From Bacillota bacterium (GTDB lineage Bacteria > Bacillota > Clostridia > Lachnospirales > Lachnospiraceae): DNA of 64,000 nucleotides. Positions 8,189 to 15,803 of this stretch are shown here, piece by piece. The translations under genes were made by a program, and so were the position numbers. The notes under the pieces are model-generated. The model worked only from the letters and a program-made list of their open reading frames with translations. It was not told where the DNA came from and did not search any database. The stretch covers positions 124,001 to 188,000 of the forward strand of contig JAFAFU010000030.1 of assembly GCA_023423335.1 (NCBI GenBank), given 5' to 3'. Within the stretch, counting starts at the first letter, position 1; the number at the start of each line of letters is the position of its first letter.

Positions 8189-9184
8189 TCAATCCTCTTT
8201 TGTCGTATAATAAGTCGATGCCAGGGCAAGGGCTAAAACGATACCCTTTACTGCATTCAAAGAATAATAAGGAACAGACATCATAATGAGTCCATTATCT
8301 AAAATACCCACTAAGGTTGCGCCGATCAAAGTACCGATTGCATTAGGTTTTCCCTGCCCTGCTACGGAACGCCCGATAAATACCGCAGCCAGCGCCGGCA
8401 TCATAAAGGAGCTTGCGCCATTGATCTGTGCGGATTGGTTTCTCGAAGCAACCAGTATGCCGCCGATTGCAATACATACGCCGGCCATTAATCCGGCAAT
8501 AATCCTGTATTTTTTGACCGGTATGCCCGATAGTTTAGCGGCAATCTTGTTGCCCCCGACCGCATAGATATACCTTCCGTACTTGGTGTATTTTAAGAAC
8601 ACATGAACAAAGGCAACCGCCACCAGCATAATAATAATAATTGTAGGCGAGGTTCCTAACATCTTGAGGGTCTTAGGAACGGAACCCAGGGACGGTGTGC
8701 CGTCCGGTCTCGGCATCCCCGCACTGATTGAGCCGCCGCCCGAATATGTCAGGCTCAGTCCCTCGATGAAAAACATCATAGCAACCGTAGACAGAAGATC
8801 AGGGATTTTACATTTAACAATAAGGAACATTACAATGCCTGTGAGAACCAGGGTCCCTATAATTGTAATCAGAATTGCCAGCCACAAATTCATATCGTAC
8901 CAAATAACAAAGCTCATAACGAAGAAACTGGACATCGAAGCAGTCGATCCTGCCGATAAATCAAATCCGCCTACAGACAGCGTCAGGGTAAGTCCCATTG
9001 CAATAACTGTCGTTACTGCGATTGACCGCAAAATAGTTGTTATGTTATCCGTGGTAGGAAAGATGTCCGGCATCTTAAGTGAAAAAAACAGGATCAGGAT
9101 GACTACTGTCAAAACCGCAGCCCAATCTGTTATCAGTTTTCCTATATTTATTTTGGGGATCCTCGTCTTATTTTTATCTTCCAC
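8189..9184 (-). CDS. Ribose-type ABC transporter permease
   Basis: This 331-residue protein is an RbsC-family (BPD_transp_2) permease with about 8-10 membrane segments. Recognisable elements are GGFDLSAGSTASM in the middle of the N-terminal half, the cytoplasmic TKYGRYIYAVGGNKIAAKLSGI loop of the family in shortened view (YAVGGN...A..SGI), and a C-terminal GQGKPNAIGTLIGA. It starts with GTG 9184 directly after the ATPase stop codon; AGGAGG lies 9 bases upstream inside the ATPase gene, so translation is probably coupled. It is the only permease in the locus and would act as a homodimer. Confidence 0.9.
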   Translation of the reverse strand: MEDKNKTRIPKINIGKLITDWAAVLTVVILILFFSLKMPDIFPTTDNITTILRSIAVTTVIAMGLTLTLSVGGFDLSAGSTASMSSFFVMSFVIWYDMNLWLAILITIIGTLVLTGIVMFLIVKCKIPDLLSTVAMMFFIEGLSLTYSGGGSISAGMPRPDGTPSLGSVPKTLKMLGTSPTIIIIMLVAVAFVHVFLKYTKYGRYIYAVGGNKIAAKLSGIPVKKYRIIAGLMAGVCIAIGGILVASRNQSAQINGASSFMMPALAAVFIGRSVAGQGKPNAIGTLIGATLVGILDNGLIMMSVPYYSLNAVKGIVLALALASTYYTTKED

Positions 9185-9185
9185 T

Positions 9186-10709
9186 CTATTTGCCTCCTGT
9201 TGAATAATACATAATTTCCTCTTCTGAGGTTTCCGAGGTTACAAGCTCGGCCATAATGCATCCATCATACATTACGTAGGTCCTGTCAGTTATCGCTAAA
9301 ATCTCCGCCGTTTCCGAAGTCACGTATAATACACATTTCCCCGACTGTGCTATATTTTGAATCAATTGAAAAATATCACGTTTCGCTCCAACATCCACGC
9401 CCTTGGTGGGCTCATCAAAAATATAAACCTCACAGTCGGCCGCCAGCCATTTTCCGACAGCGACTTTTTGCTGGTTCCCTCCGGATAAATACCGGACAAG
9501 CTGGTTCTCCGACGGCGTTTTAATTCCTAAGGAGTCAATATAATGCTTTGCATTTTTAATTTCAGACCTTTGATTGACAAATCCGATTTTTGAACTGAAC
9601 CTGGATAAGCAGGCGGCGGATAAATTAAAATAAACCGGTTCATCCACCAAAATTCCTTCTTTTCTCCGCTCCTCCGGCACAAGACCCAGCCTGGCATTCA
9701 CAGCATCCGTCGGGCTTTTTATTTTTAGTTCCTTCCCGTTAAGCAGTACTTGCCCGCGGGCCTTTCTCATATCACCAAACAGCAATTTGCAAAGCTCTGT
9801 TTTACCGGCTCCCACCAGACCGCTGATTCCTACTATTTCACCCTTCCTGACATAAAGGGATACGTCCTTTACTATGTTCTGTACGTCACTTATATTATTT
9901 ACTTCCAAAGAACGCTCCCCCGCAGTCAGTGATACCTTGGGAAAATTCTCGTCAAAGCTTCTTCCAAGCATCTTATCCACAATCATTTTAATCGTCAGCT
10001 CCGGTGTCACCGGCATATTCTCTACCAGCTTCCCATTTCTCATAACCGTGACAGACCGGCATAGCTCCATGACTTCCTGCAATCGATGGGAAATAAACAT
10101 TACCGCAATATTTCCCGTTTCCATCAGATTCTCAACAATGCGGAACAATTCCTGCGTCTCGGTAATACTTAAGGGCGCCGTCGGCTCATCCAGAATAAGA
10201 AAATTACATTTTTCCCTGACGGCCCTGGCCACCAGAACCATCTGCTTCTGTGCCAGAGATAAATCACCTACTAATTTATCAACATCAATGTTTATATTCA
10301 GCTTTTTAAGAACATTCTTGGCCTCCGCACGCATCCTGCTCCAATTAATATAAAATCGCCGCTTCATGCCGCTTACCATTTTGTTCATCATGATATTTTC
10401 CGCCACCGTCTGAGCCGGAAATAACGCCATATCCACTTCCTGATAAACGATCTCAATTCCTAATTCTTTTGCCTTCTGAGGATTTCTGATATCCACTTTC
10501 TCTCCGTTAAAATAAATCTCTCCCGTATATCCCGGATTTACGCCGGTCAGCACTTTCATAAGCGTTGATTTTCCCGCTCCGTTAGCGCCTACAACCGCTC
10601 GGATTTCACCGGTTTCAATTGAGAAATCAACACCGGACAATGCTTTGACGCCCGGAAATTCAATTGAAACATTTCTGACCTCCAGTTTGATTTTTTGTTC
10701 GGTCTGCAT
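9186..10709 (-). CDS. Ribose-type ABC transporter ATP-binding protein (two NBDs)
   Basis: The protein has 507 residues from ATG 10709, chosen because GAGGAG sits about 6 bases upstream; a 9-residue extension has no ribosome site. Two ABC domains in tandem are typical of RbsA/MglA proteins. The first has Walker A GANGAGKST and Walker B ILDEPTAPLS. The second has GLVGAGKTEL, the signature LSGGNQQK and Walker B IFDEPTKGVD. It energises uptake of the sugar delivered by the lipoprotein encoded just upstream. The degenerate signature of the first domain (GDLSLAQKQ) is usual for this family. Confidence 0.93.
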   Translation of the reverse strand: MQTEQKIKLEVRNVSIEFPGVKALSGVDFSIETGEIRAVVGANGAGKSTLMKVLTGVNPGYTGEIYFNGEKVDIRNPQKAKELGIEIVYQEVDMALFPAQTVAENIMMNKMVSGMKRRFYINWSRMRAEAKNVLKKLNINIDVDKLVGDLSLAQKQMVLVARAVREKCNFLILDEPTAPLSITETQELFRIVENLMETGNIAVMFISHRLQEVMELCRSVTVMRNGKLVENMPVTPELTIKMIVDKMLGRSFDENFPKVSLTAGERSLEVNNISDVQNIVKDVSLYVRKGEIVGISGLVGAGKTELCKLLFGDMRKARGQVLLNGKELKIKSPTDAVNARLGLVPEERRKEGILVDEPVYFNLSAACLSRFSSKIGFVNQRSEIKNAKHYIDSLGIKTPSENQLVRYLSGGNQQKVAVGKWLAADCEVYIFDEPTKGVDVGAKRDIFQLIQNIAQSGKCVLYVTSETAEILAITDRTYVMYDGCIMAELVTSETSEEEIMYYSTGGK

Positions 10710-10741
10710 ATTACTCCTCATTTCTTGACTCAGCATTATTG

Positions 10742-10778
10742 CTAATATAGAGGAGGTTCAGGCACTCCTCTATATTAG
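10742..10778 (-). other. Intercistronic hairpin between binding protein and ATPase genes
   Basis: A perfect 14-bp inverted repeat (CTAATATAGAGGAG against CTCCTCTATATTAG, 9-nt loop) has no T-run after it on the minus strand. Such hairpins behind a binding-protein gene usually protect the upstream message and lower expression of the membrane components, giving excess binding protein. Confidence 0.75.
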
Positions 10779-10808
10779 TATTTTAATACATTGAAACTCT
10801 AATCATAA

Positions 10809-11960
10809 CTATTGTAAATATGGCGCCATCCAATCTGAGATGTGATCATTGTTTACACCATAGCCTTCCACGGTTTCTTTTAAATTAAGAACATTGGAAT
10901 TACTGTCCAGTAAATCTGCTAAAACAAGGGAAGGTACCAGATTATATACCTGTTCTGTCTCTTCTTCGTTCAATTTCATAGCCAAAATACGAATCCCTTG
11001 TTGGCCGATCGTCGCAAAATCAACTGTAGAGCAAGCCCGCCAAACGTTACTTCCATCCAGCATATAATTGATATCCTGATTGGAAATATCAACGGATACT
11101 ACCGGAATGTCTGTTCTGTTCGCTTCCATTAATGCTACATATGCACCTCTGGTATAAGCATCATAACAGCCCCAAATTGCATCTACGGTACCCACCGGAT
11201 ATTTAGGAAGAGTTGACGCTACCACCTGCGACATACTTGATTCAGCATTTGCCGGGTCCGTCGGCCCTAAAACCTCCAGTGTCTCTATCAATCCAGCCTC
11301 TTCATATTTAAGATAAGTTTCCTGTCTGCGGTCAAAAGGTGAAATTCCAGGTCCCCTCCAAATCTTTAGAACCTTTACCGGCTCTCCTGCGGCTACCTTT
11401 TCAGGATATATCGTGTTGCAGATATAATCCAGCAGCAGGTCCGCCATCTTCTGGTCATCCTGGAACATCTGCGTAACCCCGTCAATCGAAGTTTTTTCCC
11501 CGTTGCTGTCAAGCAGCTGTGTATCAAAGCATACCACCTTAATGCCCTTTCCCACGAGCATATTGACCAAATCATAAGCTGTCTCCTGATTACCGTGTGA
11601 TAAAAACATTGCATCGTATCCTTGATTCGCACAGGTATTCACATAATCCTGAAACTTTACATTGTCCGTATCGGTGAAATACACGTCCACTGTCATTCCA
11701 AGTGCTTCGCCCGTTTGCTGGGCATTTGACACCGCAATCTGGAAAATGTCAGAAGAAGCTACGTTCAGTATGTAAGCAATTTTATAGCCCCGATCCACAA
11801 AATCCTTGCCGTCTCCTTCCTGCACATCTCCCCCGGTGTCCCCTGATGCAGGAGGTTTATTGTCCTTACCCTCTTCATTTTTGTTATTTGAAGTATTATT
11901 GCAAGCCCCCAATGAGATTACCATTGCCACAACAAATAACATTGCTAAAAATTTTTTCAT
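10809..11960 (-). CDS. Sugar-binding lipoprotein of the ABC importer (periplasmic-binding type I)
   Basis: The 383-residue precursor has a lipoprotein signal ending ISLGAC (Cys20), then a Gly/Asp/Glu-rich linker (about 24-55). The Peripla_BP_4 domain follows, with GYKIAYILNVASSDIFQI at its start. Family members bind ribose, galactose, autoinducer-2 or other pentoses. GGAGG lies about 9 bases before ATG 11960. It is the first gene of the deoxypentose operon, behind a good promoter and upstream of the hairpin that separates it from the ATPase. The ligand is predicted to be free 5-deoxyribose or 5-methylthioribose only because of the enzymes encoded downstream. Confidence 0.9.
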   Translation of the reverse strand: MKKFLAMLFVVAMVISLGACNNTSNNKNEEGKDNKPPASGDTGGDVQEGDGKDFVDRGYKIAYILNVASSDIFQIAVSNAQQTGEALGMTVDVYFTDTDNVKFQDYVNTCANQGYDAMFLSHGNQETAYDLVNMLVGKGIKVVCFDTQLLDSNGEKTSIDGVTQMFQDDQKMADLLLDYICNTIYPEKVAAGEPVKVLKIWRGPGISPFDRRQETYLKYEEAGLIETLEVLGPTDPANAESSMSQVVASTLPKYPVGTVDAIWGCYDAYTRGAYVALMEANRTDIPVVSVDISNQDINYMLDGSNVWRACSTVDFATIGQQGIRILAMKLNEEETEQVYNLVPSLVLADLLDSNSNVLNLKETVEGYGVNNDHISDWMAPYLQ

Positions 11961-12004
11961 ATCATCTTACCTCCAACTAGATATTTGGTTTTTGCTACAT
12001 TTGT

Positions 12005-12033
12005 AATATATCATGTTTTTGACTAATTCGCAA
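12005..12033 (-). promoter_or_regulatory. Sigma-A promoter of the deoxypentose operon
   Basis: On the minus strand the -35 is TTGCGA (12033-12028) and the -10 is TATATT (12010-12005), with a 17-bp spacer. The transcript would start near 11998, about 38 bases before the binding-protein ATG. Confidence 0.7.
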
Positions 12034-12037
12034 TAGA

Positions 12038-12137
12038 TTTTTGTGTTATTTTTGTATTATTTTATGTGTTTATGTCTTTTTACTGAATTATATGTTCAAT
12101 ATTCAACACAAAAACCATATTAATTCCACACAAAATG
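12038..12137. promoter_or_regulatory. Cluster of TTTTGTGT motifs, probable DeoR-type operators
   Basis: TTTTTGTGTTATT occurs on the plus strand at 12038-12050. Reverse-complement copies occur at 12101-12116 (ATTCAACACAAAAACC) and 12122-12137 (ATTCCACACAAAATGG); these two are exactly 21 bp apart, two helical turns. A weaker copy AAACACAAGC lies at 13071-13080 between the regulator's -10 and its start. The set sits directly upstream of the operon promoter. Confidence 0.5.
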
Positions 12138-12169
12138 GTCATCTTATATAAAACGAAAGCTCTCAGAAT

Positions 12170-12212
12170 AAGAAGAGAACGGCCGTGCCGGACGCACGAC
12201 CGTTCTCTTCTT
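12170..12212 (-). terminator. Long hairpin behind the deoR-type gene
   Basis: A 13-bp perfect stem (AAGAAGAGAACGG / CCGTTCTCTTCTT) with an inner CGTGC/GCACG stem lies 40 bp past the regulator stop codon. The tail on the minus strand is only moderately T-rich. It separates the regulator from the operon promoter. Confidence 0.65.
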
Positions 12213-12254
12213 AAGTACATAAGCAATTCGCTGGCTTGCCAATTATTCTATTTA

Positions 12255-13016
12255 TTATTCACATTCATATACTTTGACATGCTCTTCCCTGAAAAAATCG
12301 CACCATGTCTTATCAAGCTTTTTATCCGTAATTAAATATTTGATTTTACTAAAATCGCTGGTAGATATAAAGGCTGATTTCCCAAATTTTGTATGATCAA
12401 CCAAAAGATATGTGGAAGTGGCACTGTTTATAATGTTTCGCCTCATATCTGCGACCTGCTCGTCCGAATCATTCAAACCCCTTTTCATATCAATATTTCT
12501 GCAGGATATAAAAGCTTTATCCAGGCAATGCCTCTGCAGATACTTAACTGCCTCCAGACCGAAAAAGCCCTGCTCACTCATTACAAAATTACCGCCCGGT
12601 GTTATAAGCCGTATCGTTTCAATTCTCGACAAACGATTTATAACACTCAGTGAATTTGTTATAACTGTGAGTGGCATCTGTTCAATTTCATTACAAATTT
12701 CAAAAACGGTTGTAGAATGGTCTAAAAAGATACAATCATTCGGTTGAATGAATTTTGCCGCCTGCTTTGCGATCAGCTTTTTATTATCCACCAGGATTCC
12801 GGCCTTCTCCTGCTGTGTGACAAAAGAATTCATCCTGTATTTCAAGGTGGCTCCCCCATAATTTTTAGTTATAAAGCCTTCATCACTTAAAGCATTAAAA
12901 TCCCTTCGTATTGTTTCAGTGCTTACCTTAAATTTCTTTGCCATATCAATAACGGTAACATTCTTTTGTTCTAAGAAAATCTTCTTCAGCTGTTCCTTCC
13001 GCTGCATGGACAACAT
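12255..13016 (-). CDS. DeoR-family transcriptional regulator
   Basis: The protein has 253 residues from ATG 13016, which has GGGGGA 7 bases upstream; the longer frame to 13031 has no ribosome site. The N-terminal DeoR helix-turn-helix is clear: VTVIDMAKKFKV followed by STETIRRDFNAL and the wing EGFITKNYGGA. The C-terminal DeoRC sensor domain has FLDHSTTVFEI and LITPGG. DeoR regulators of sugar operons usually sense a phosphorylated sugar and act as repressors. Here it is transcribed toward the importer operon and most likely controls it and itself; the ligand may be a 5-deoxypentose phosphate (inference). Confidence 0.9.
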   Translation of the reverse strand: MLSMQRKEQLKKIFLEQKNVTVIDMAKKFKVSTETIRRDFNALSDEGFITKNYGGATLKYRMNSFVTQQEKAGILVDNKKLIAKQAAKFIQPNDCIFLDHSTTVFEICNEIEQMPLTVITNSLSVINRLSRIETIRLITPGGNFVMSEQGFFGLEAVKYLQRHCLDKAFISCRNIDMKRGLNDSDEQVADMRRNIINSATSTYLLVDHTKFGKSAFISTSDFSKIKYLITDKKLDKTWCDFFREEHVKVYECE

Positions 13017-13104
13017 AAACTTTTCCCCCATCTTCTAATCATTTATTTTTAAAGCATACTGCCTGATATCAAACACAAGCCTAATTAAGAGAACGATTAA
13101 AACC

Positions 13105-13133
13105 AACATAAGATATAATCAAAACATTGTCAA
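13105..13133 (-). promoter_or_regulatory. Promoter of the DeoR-family gene
   Basis: The minus strand carries a perfect -35 TTGACA (13133-13128), a 17-bp spacer and -10 TATGTT (13110-13105). The remainder of the 330-bp gap (13017-13348) holds the terminator of the upstream hexapeptide gene, a TTGTGTT motif copy and a short ATGATATCAT palindrome at 13161-13170, with no further gene. Confidence 0.65.
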
Positions 13134-13255
13134 ATCAACAACATACAACACTATGGTGGTATGATATCATGTTTGGATTACAAAATCAAGGCATTCTTAC
13201 ATCAGGTATAACACTGTACTGAAGATGTATTTTTTCCGCAAATCAGCGGCATCAA

Positions 13256-13296
13256 AAGAGATCCGGCACAGAGCATAGCTTCATACCGGATCTCTT
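13256..13296 (-). terminator. Terminator of the hexapeptide-repeat gene
   Basis: An 11-bp perfect stem AAGAGATCCGG / CCGGATCTCTT with a 19-nt loop lies 53 bp past the stop codon at 13349. On the minus strand it continues TTTTGATG. Confidence 0.7.
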
Positions 13297-13348
13297 GGTG
13301 TGAAATAATCATAACAGCCGTTTTTCGTGTCCTCATACCGTCGGAGTC

Positions 13349-14014
13349 TTACTTTTTATGGACAACTTCTCCGGCCTTTTTATAAATGCTTCCCTCAGGT
13401 ACATATCCTCTTACCATGGAAAGCGGATAAATATTCGAATTCCGGCCGATGACGGAGCCGGGATTAAGTACGCTGTTGCAGCCTACCTCTACATAATCCC
13501 CCAGGATAGCACCAAATTTCTTCAGCCCGGTCGGTATTCTCTTCTCTCCGGCGCAAACCTCCACCAGGGACTTATCGGATTTAACATTGGAGGTGATGGA
13601 ACCGGCGCCCATATGTGCTTTATAGCCAAGGACGGAATCGCCCACATAGTTGTAATGGGGCACCTGAACCTTATTAAATAAGATTACATTCTTAAGCTCC
13701 GTTGAGTTACCTACGACAGCCTCCTCACCGACAATGGCATTTCCCCGAATGAAGGCACAGTGGCGAACCTCCGCGCCCTTCCCGATAATAGCCGGGCCGT
13801 GAATCGCTGCAGTAGGTGCGACAGTTGCCGATTTCGCAATCCAGACATCCTCTCCGATTTTATTATAATCTTCACTATCAAGACCGGCGCCGATTTTGTG
13901 GATTGCATCCTTGATCCTGCTTAGCGCCTCCCAGGGATAAGTGCACCCCTCAAAAATATCTTTTGCAATTGTTTCCCTCAAATCCAATATTGCCGCGATA
14001 GATAGCTGTTCCAT
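13349..14014 (-). CDS. Hexapeptide-repeat (left-handed beta-helix) protein, GlmU-C-like
   Basis: The protein has 221 residues from ATG 14014, which follows AGGGGGC; an in-frame ATG 21 bases upstream overlaps that site. It contains many hexapeptide turns (IAKSATVAPTAAIHGPAIIG, then VIGRNSNIYPLSMVRGYV) that build a left-handed beta-helix similar to the acetyltransferase half of GlmU. Motifs such as GDSVLGYKAHMGAGS resemble GlmU-type acetyl-CoA sites. There is no N-terminal nucleotidyltransferase domain. It may be an acyltransferase of cell-wall or sugar-nucleotide metabolism. It is transcribed alone, with its own terminator. Confidence 0.75.
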   Translation of the reverse strand: MEQLSIAAILDLRETIAKDIFEGCTYPWEALSRIKDAIHKIGAGLDSEDYNKIGEDVWIAKSATVAPTAAIHGPAIIGKGAEVRHCAFIRGNAIVGEEAVVGNSTELKNVILFNKVQVPHYNYVGDSVLGYKAHMGAGSITSNVKSDKSLVEVCAGEKRIPTGLKKFGAILGDYVEVGCNSVLNPGSVIGRNSNIYPLSMVRGYVPEGSIYKKAGEVVHKK

Positions 14015-14095
14015 CGAAAAAAGCCCCCTAATCATATGAATAACATATTTTTCAAGGATAATTATATTACAGCCCGGTGCAGATTACCACTGTTT

Positions 14096-14112
14096 TATGG
14101 TGTCAGGCACCA
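14096..14112. repeat. Short REP-like palindrome
   Basis: ATGGTG and CACCAT flank TCAGG, giving a GGTGTCAGGCACC core of the kind dispersed as repetitive palindromes in many bacterial genomes. Only this one clear copy is present in the window. Confidence 0.4.
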
Positions 14113-14167
14113 TGAACATCACTTTATGTCATTAGACCCCCCTGGGCATATTACAAACCGGCTTTCT

Positions 14168-15352
14168 TCAGTCCTTCGACAATAACTTTTTATAGGTCAG
14201 TTCAATTCCTATTGCCCCGAGAGGTGCTGTTATGATAATCGACAGTACTGCCAAACTGAGTATTATATTACCGGCGGCTATTCCGGCGGCTAGAGGTAAT
14301 GCGCCGACAGCCGCCTGAACCGTGGCTTTCGGAATATATGCAATGTTGCAGAACAGGATTTCCTTCCGGCTGATATTGGTCTTCATCAGGCTGATAAATA
14401 CACCGATCGACCGGAATATCAATACTCCAAGGATGACTGCTATTGCCGCAAAACCTGCTTTATAGGCATAGCGGATGTCAACGGCAGCCCCTACCAGCAC
14501 AAACAGCATCAGCTCCGACGCTACCCAGATTTTTGAAAATTTGACAGAAATTCTTCTTGCCACAGTTTCTTTTAGTTTAAGTATACTTCCTCCCAGGGCC
14601 ATAACAGCCAGTAATCCGGAAAACGGAATCAGTTTTGATATGTCATCCTCAAATCCAACCAGCAAAAATGATACTCCTAAGATAATCAATACCTTGACCG
14701 TATCACGAATATGAAGTATCTCAAATAAACGAACCAGAAGCACTCCTGTTAAGACACCTGCCGCAAGCCCGCTTACAATCGATACGGGAATATGGACCAG
14801 GGTCATGACATTAAAGGTCCCGCCCTTGGCTACGCCGATAAATGCGGTAAAAAGGACGATGCAGTAGATATCATCCGCAGATGCGCCTGCCATGATCAGC
14901 TGCGGAATGCTCTTCTTCCTGCCATAGCCGCTTTCCATAAGCGTCAGCATCTTCGGAACGATGACCGCCGGGCTTACGGCTCCAAGCATAGTACCGATAA
15001 TAGCCGCCTCCACTATTGATACTCCCAGTAAGGGCGGGGCAAGAAGGATGGAGCCTATGATTTCCAAGGTTGCAGGAATGAAACACATCAATATTGCCGG
15101 TCTGCCCACCCTCTTCAAATCTTCAATATTCAGGGATAACCCGGCCCGGGTTAATATGACAATAAGGGCAATTTCCCTTAAGTCAGCCGATATATCCAGG
15201 ATACTGCGGTCAATCAGATTGAACACATAAGGTCCCAGAATAATACCTGCCAGCAGCATACCGATCAATCCCGGCAGATGCAATTTCTGAAAGATTCCGC
15301 TTAGGGCAAAGCCCAGGAGTAAAATAAGCGCGAGACTCATTAACATAAACAT
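14168..15352 (-). CDS. Cation/proton antiporter (CPA family)
   Basis: This 394-residue membrane protein has about 12-13 hydrophobic segments and belongs to the Na+/H+ exchanger superfamily. The typical N-terminal LPGLIGMLLAGIILGP is followed by LTRAGLSLNIEDLKR, and ASADDIYCIVLFTAF carries the Asp pair of the ion site. ATG 15352 is the chosen start because AAAGGAA lies 5-6 bases upstream; the frame extends 24 codons further without a ribosome site. It exchanges protons for Na+ or K+ across the membrane. It is a single gene with a strong promoter and a leader of about 115 nt. Confidence 0.85.
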   Translation of the reverse strand: MFMLMSLALILLLGFALSGIFQKLHLPGLIGMLLAGIILGPYVFNLIDRSILDISADLREIALIVILTRAGLSLNIEDLKRVGRPAILMCFIPATLEIIGSILLAPPLLGVSIVEAAIIGTMLGAVSPAVIVPKMLTLMESGYGRKKSIPQLIMAGASADDIYCIVLFTAFIGVAKGGTFNVMTLVHIPVSIVSGLAAGVLTGVLLVRLFEILHIRDTVKVLIILGVSFLLVGFEDDISKLIPFSGLLAVMALGGSILKLKETVARRISVKFSKIWVASELMLFVLVGAAVDIRYAYKAGFAAIAVILGVLIFRSIGVFISLMKTNISRKEILFCNIAYIPKATVQAAVGALPLAAGIAAGNIILSLAVLSIIITAPLGAIGIELTYKKLLSKD

Positions 15353-15474
15353 ACATTTCCTTTCTTTAAAAGACATAAAAAAAGATGAATCCTGCAATGA
15401 AACCATCACAGAAGTCATCAGCATAAAATGCGTTTTAAGCTTTCGCTAAGGGAGAACCTCATTCCCATGTCTTT

Positions 15475-15503
15475 ATAATAAATAATTAATTTAAAAATGT
15501 CAA
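15475..15503 (-). promoter_or_regulatory. Promoter of the antiporter gene
   Basis: The minus strand has perfect TTGACA (15503-15498), a 17-bp spacer and TATTAT (15480-15475), giving a transcript start near 15468. The 450-bp gap between antiporter and glmS (15353-15803) otherwise contains AT-rich DNA without a recognisable gene and the glmS terminator. Confidence 0.75.
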
Positions 15504-15748
15504 CCCCTGCAAAAGATTTCATGTAAAAAAGTATTATGCTATGCATTCATCCATATACATATATTTTTTGTCATCTGTACTTAATATATAAATTGAGATA
15601 TCATGCCATGCGGTTTATGATTTGAATAGGGCTGCGATATTTTCACAGCAATATACAGATAATTTCTTAAATTGGCATTTAAATAGAGAGGTTTATTTTG
15701 TTATTGGTTGAGATAATTAAAGCGAACATCAGCATATCTGGATATAAA

Positions 15749-15780
15749 ATACAGAGAGTACATTTTTGTACTCTCTGTAT
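15749..15780 (-). terminator. Terminator of glmS
   Basis: ATACAGAGAGTAC pairs perfectly with GTACTCTCTGTAT over a 6-nt loop, followed on the minus strand by TTTTATAT. It lies 24 bp beyond the glmS stop codon. Confidence 0.85.
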
Positions 15781-15803
15781 ATATTAAACTTGACTTATGC
15801 ACT

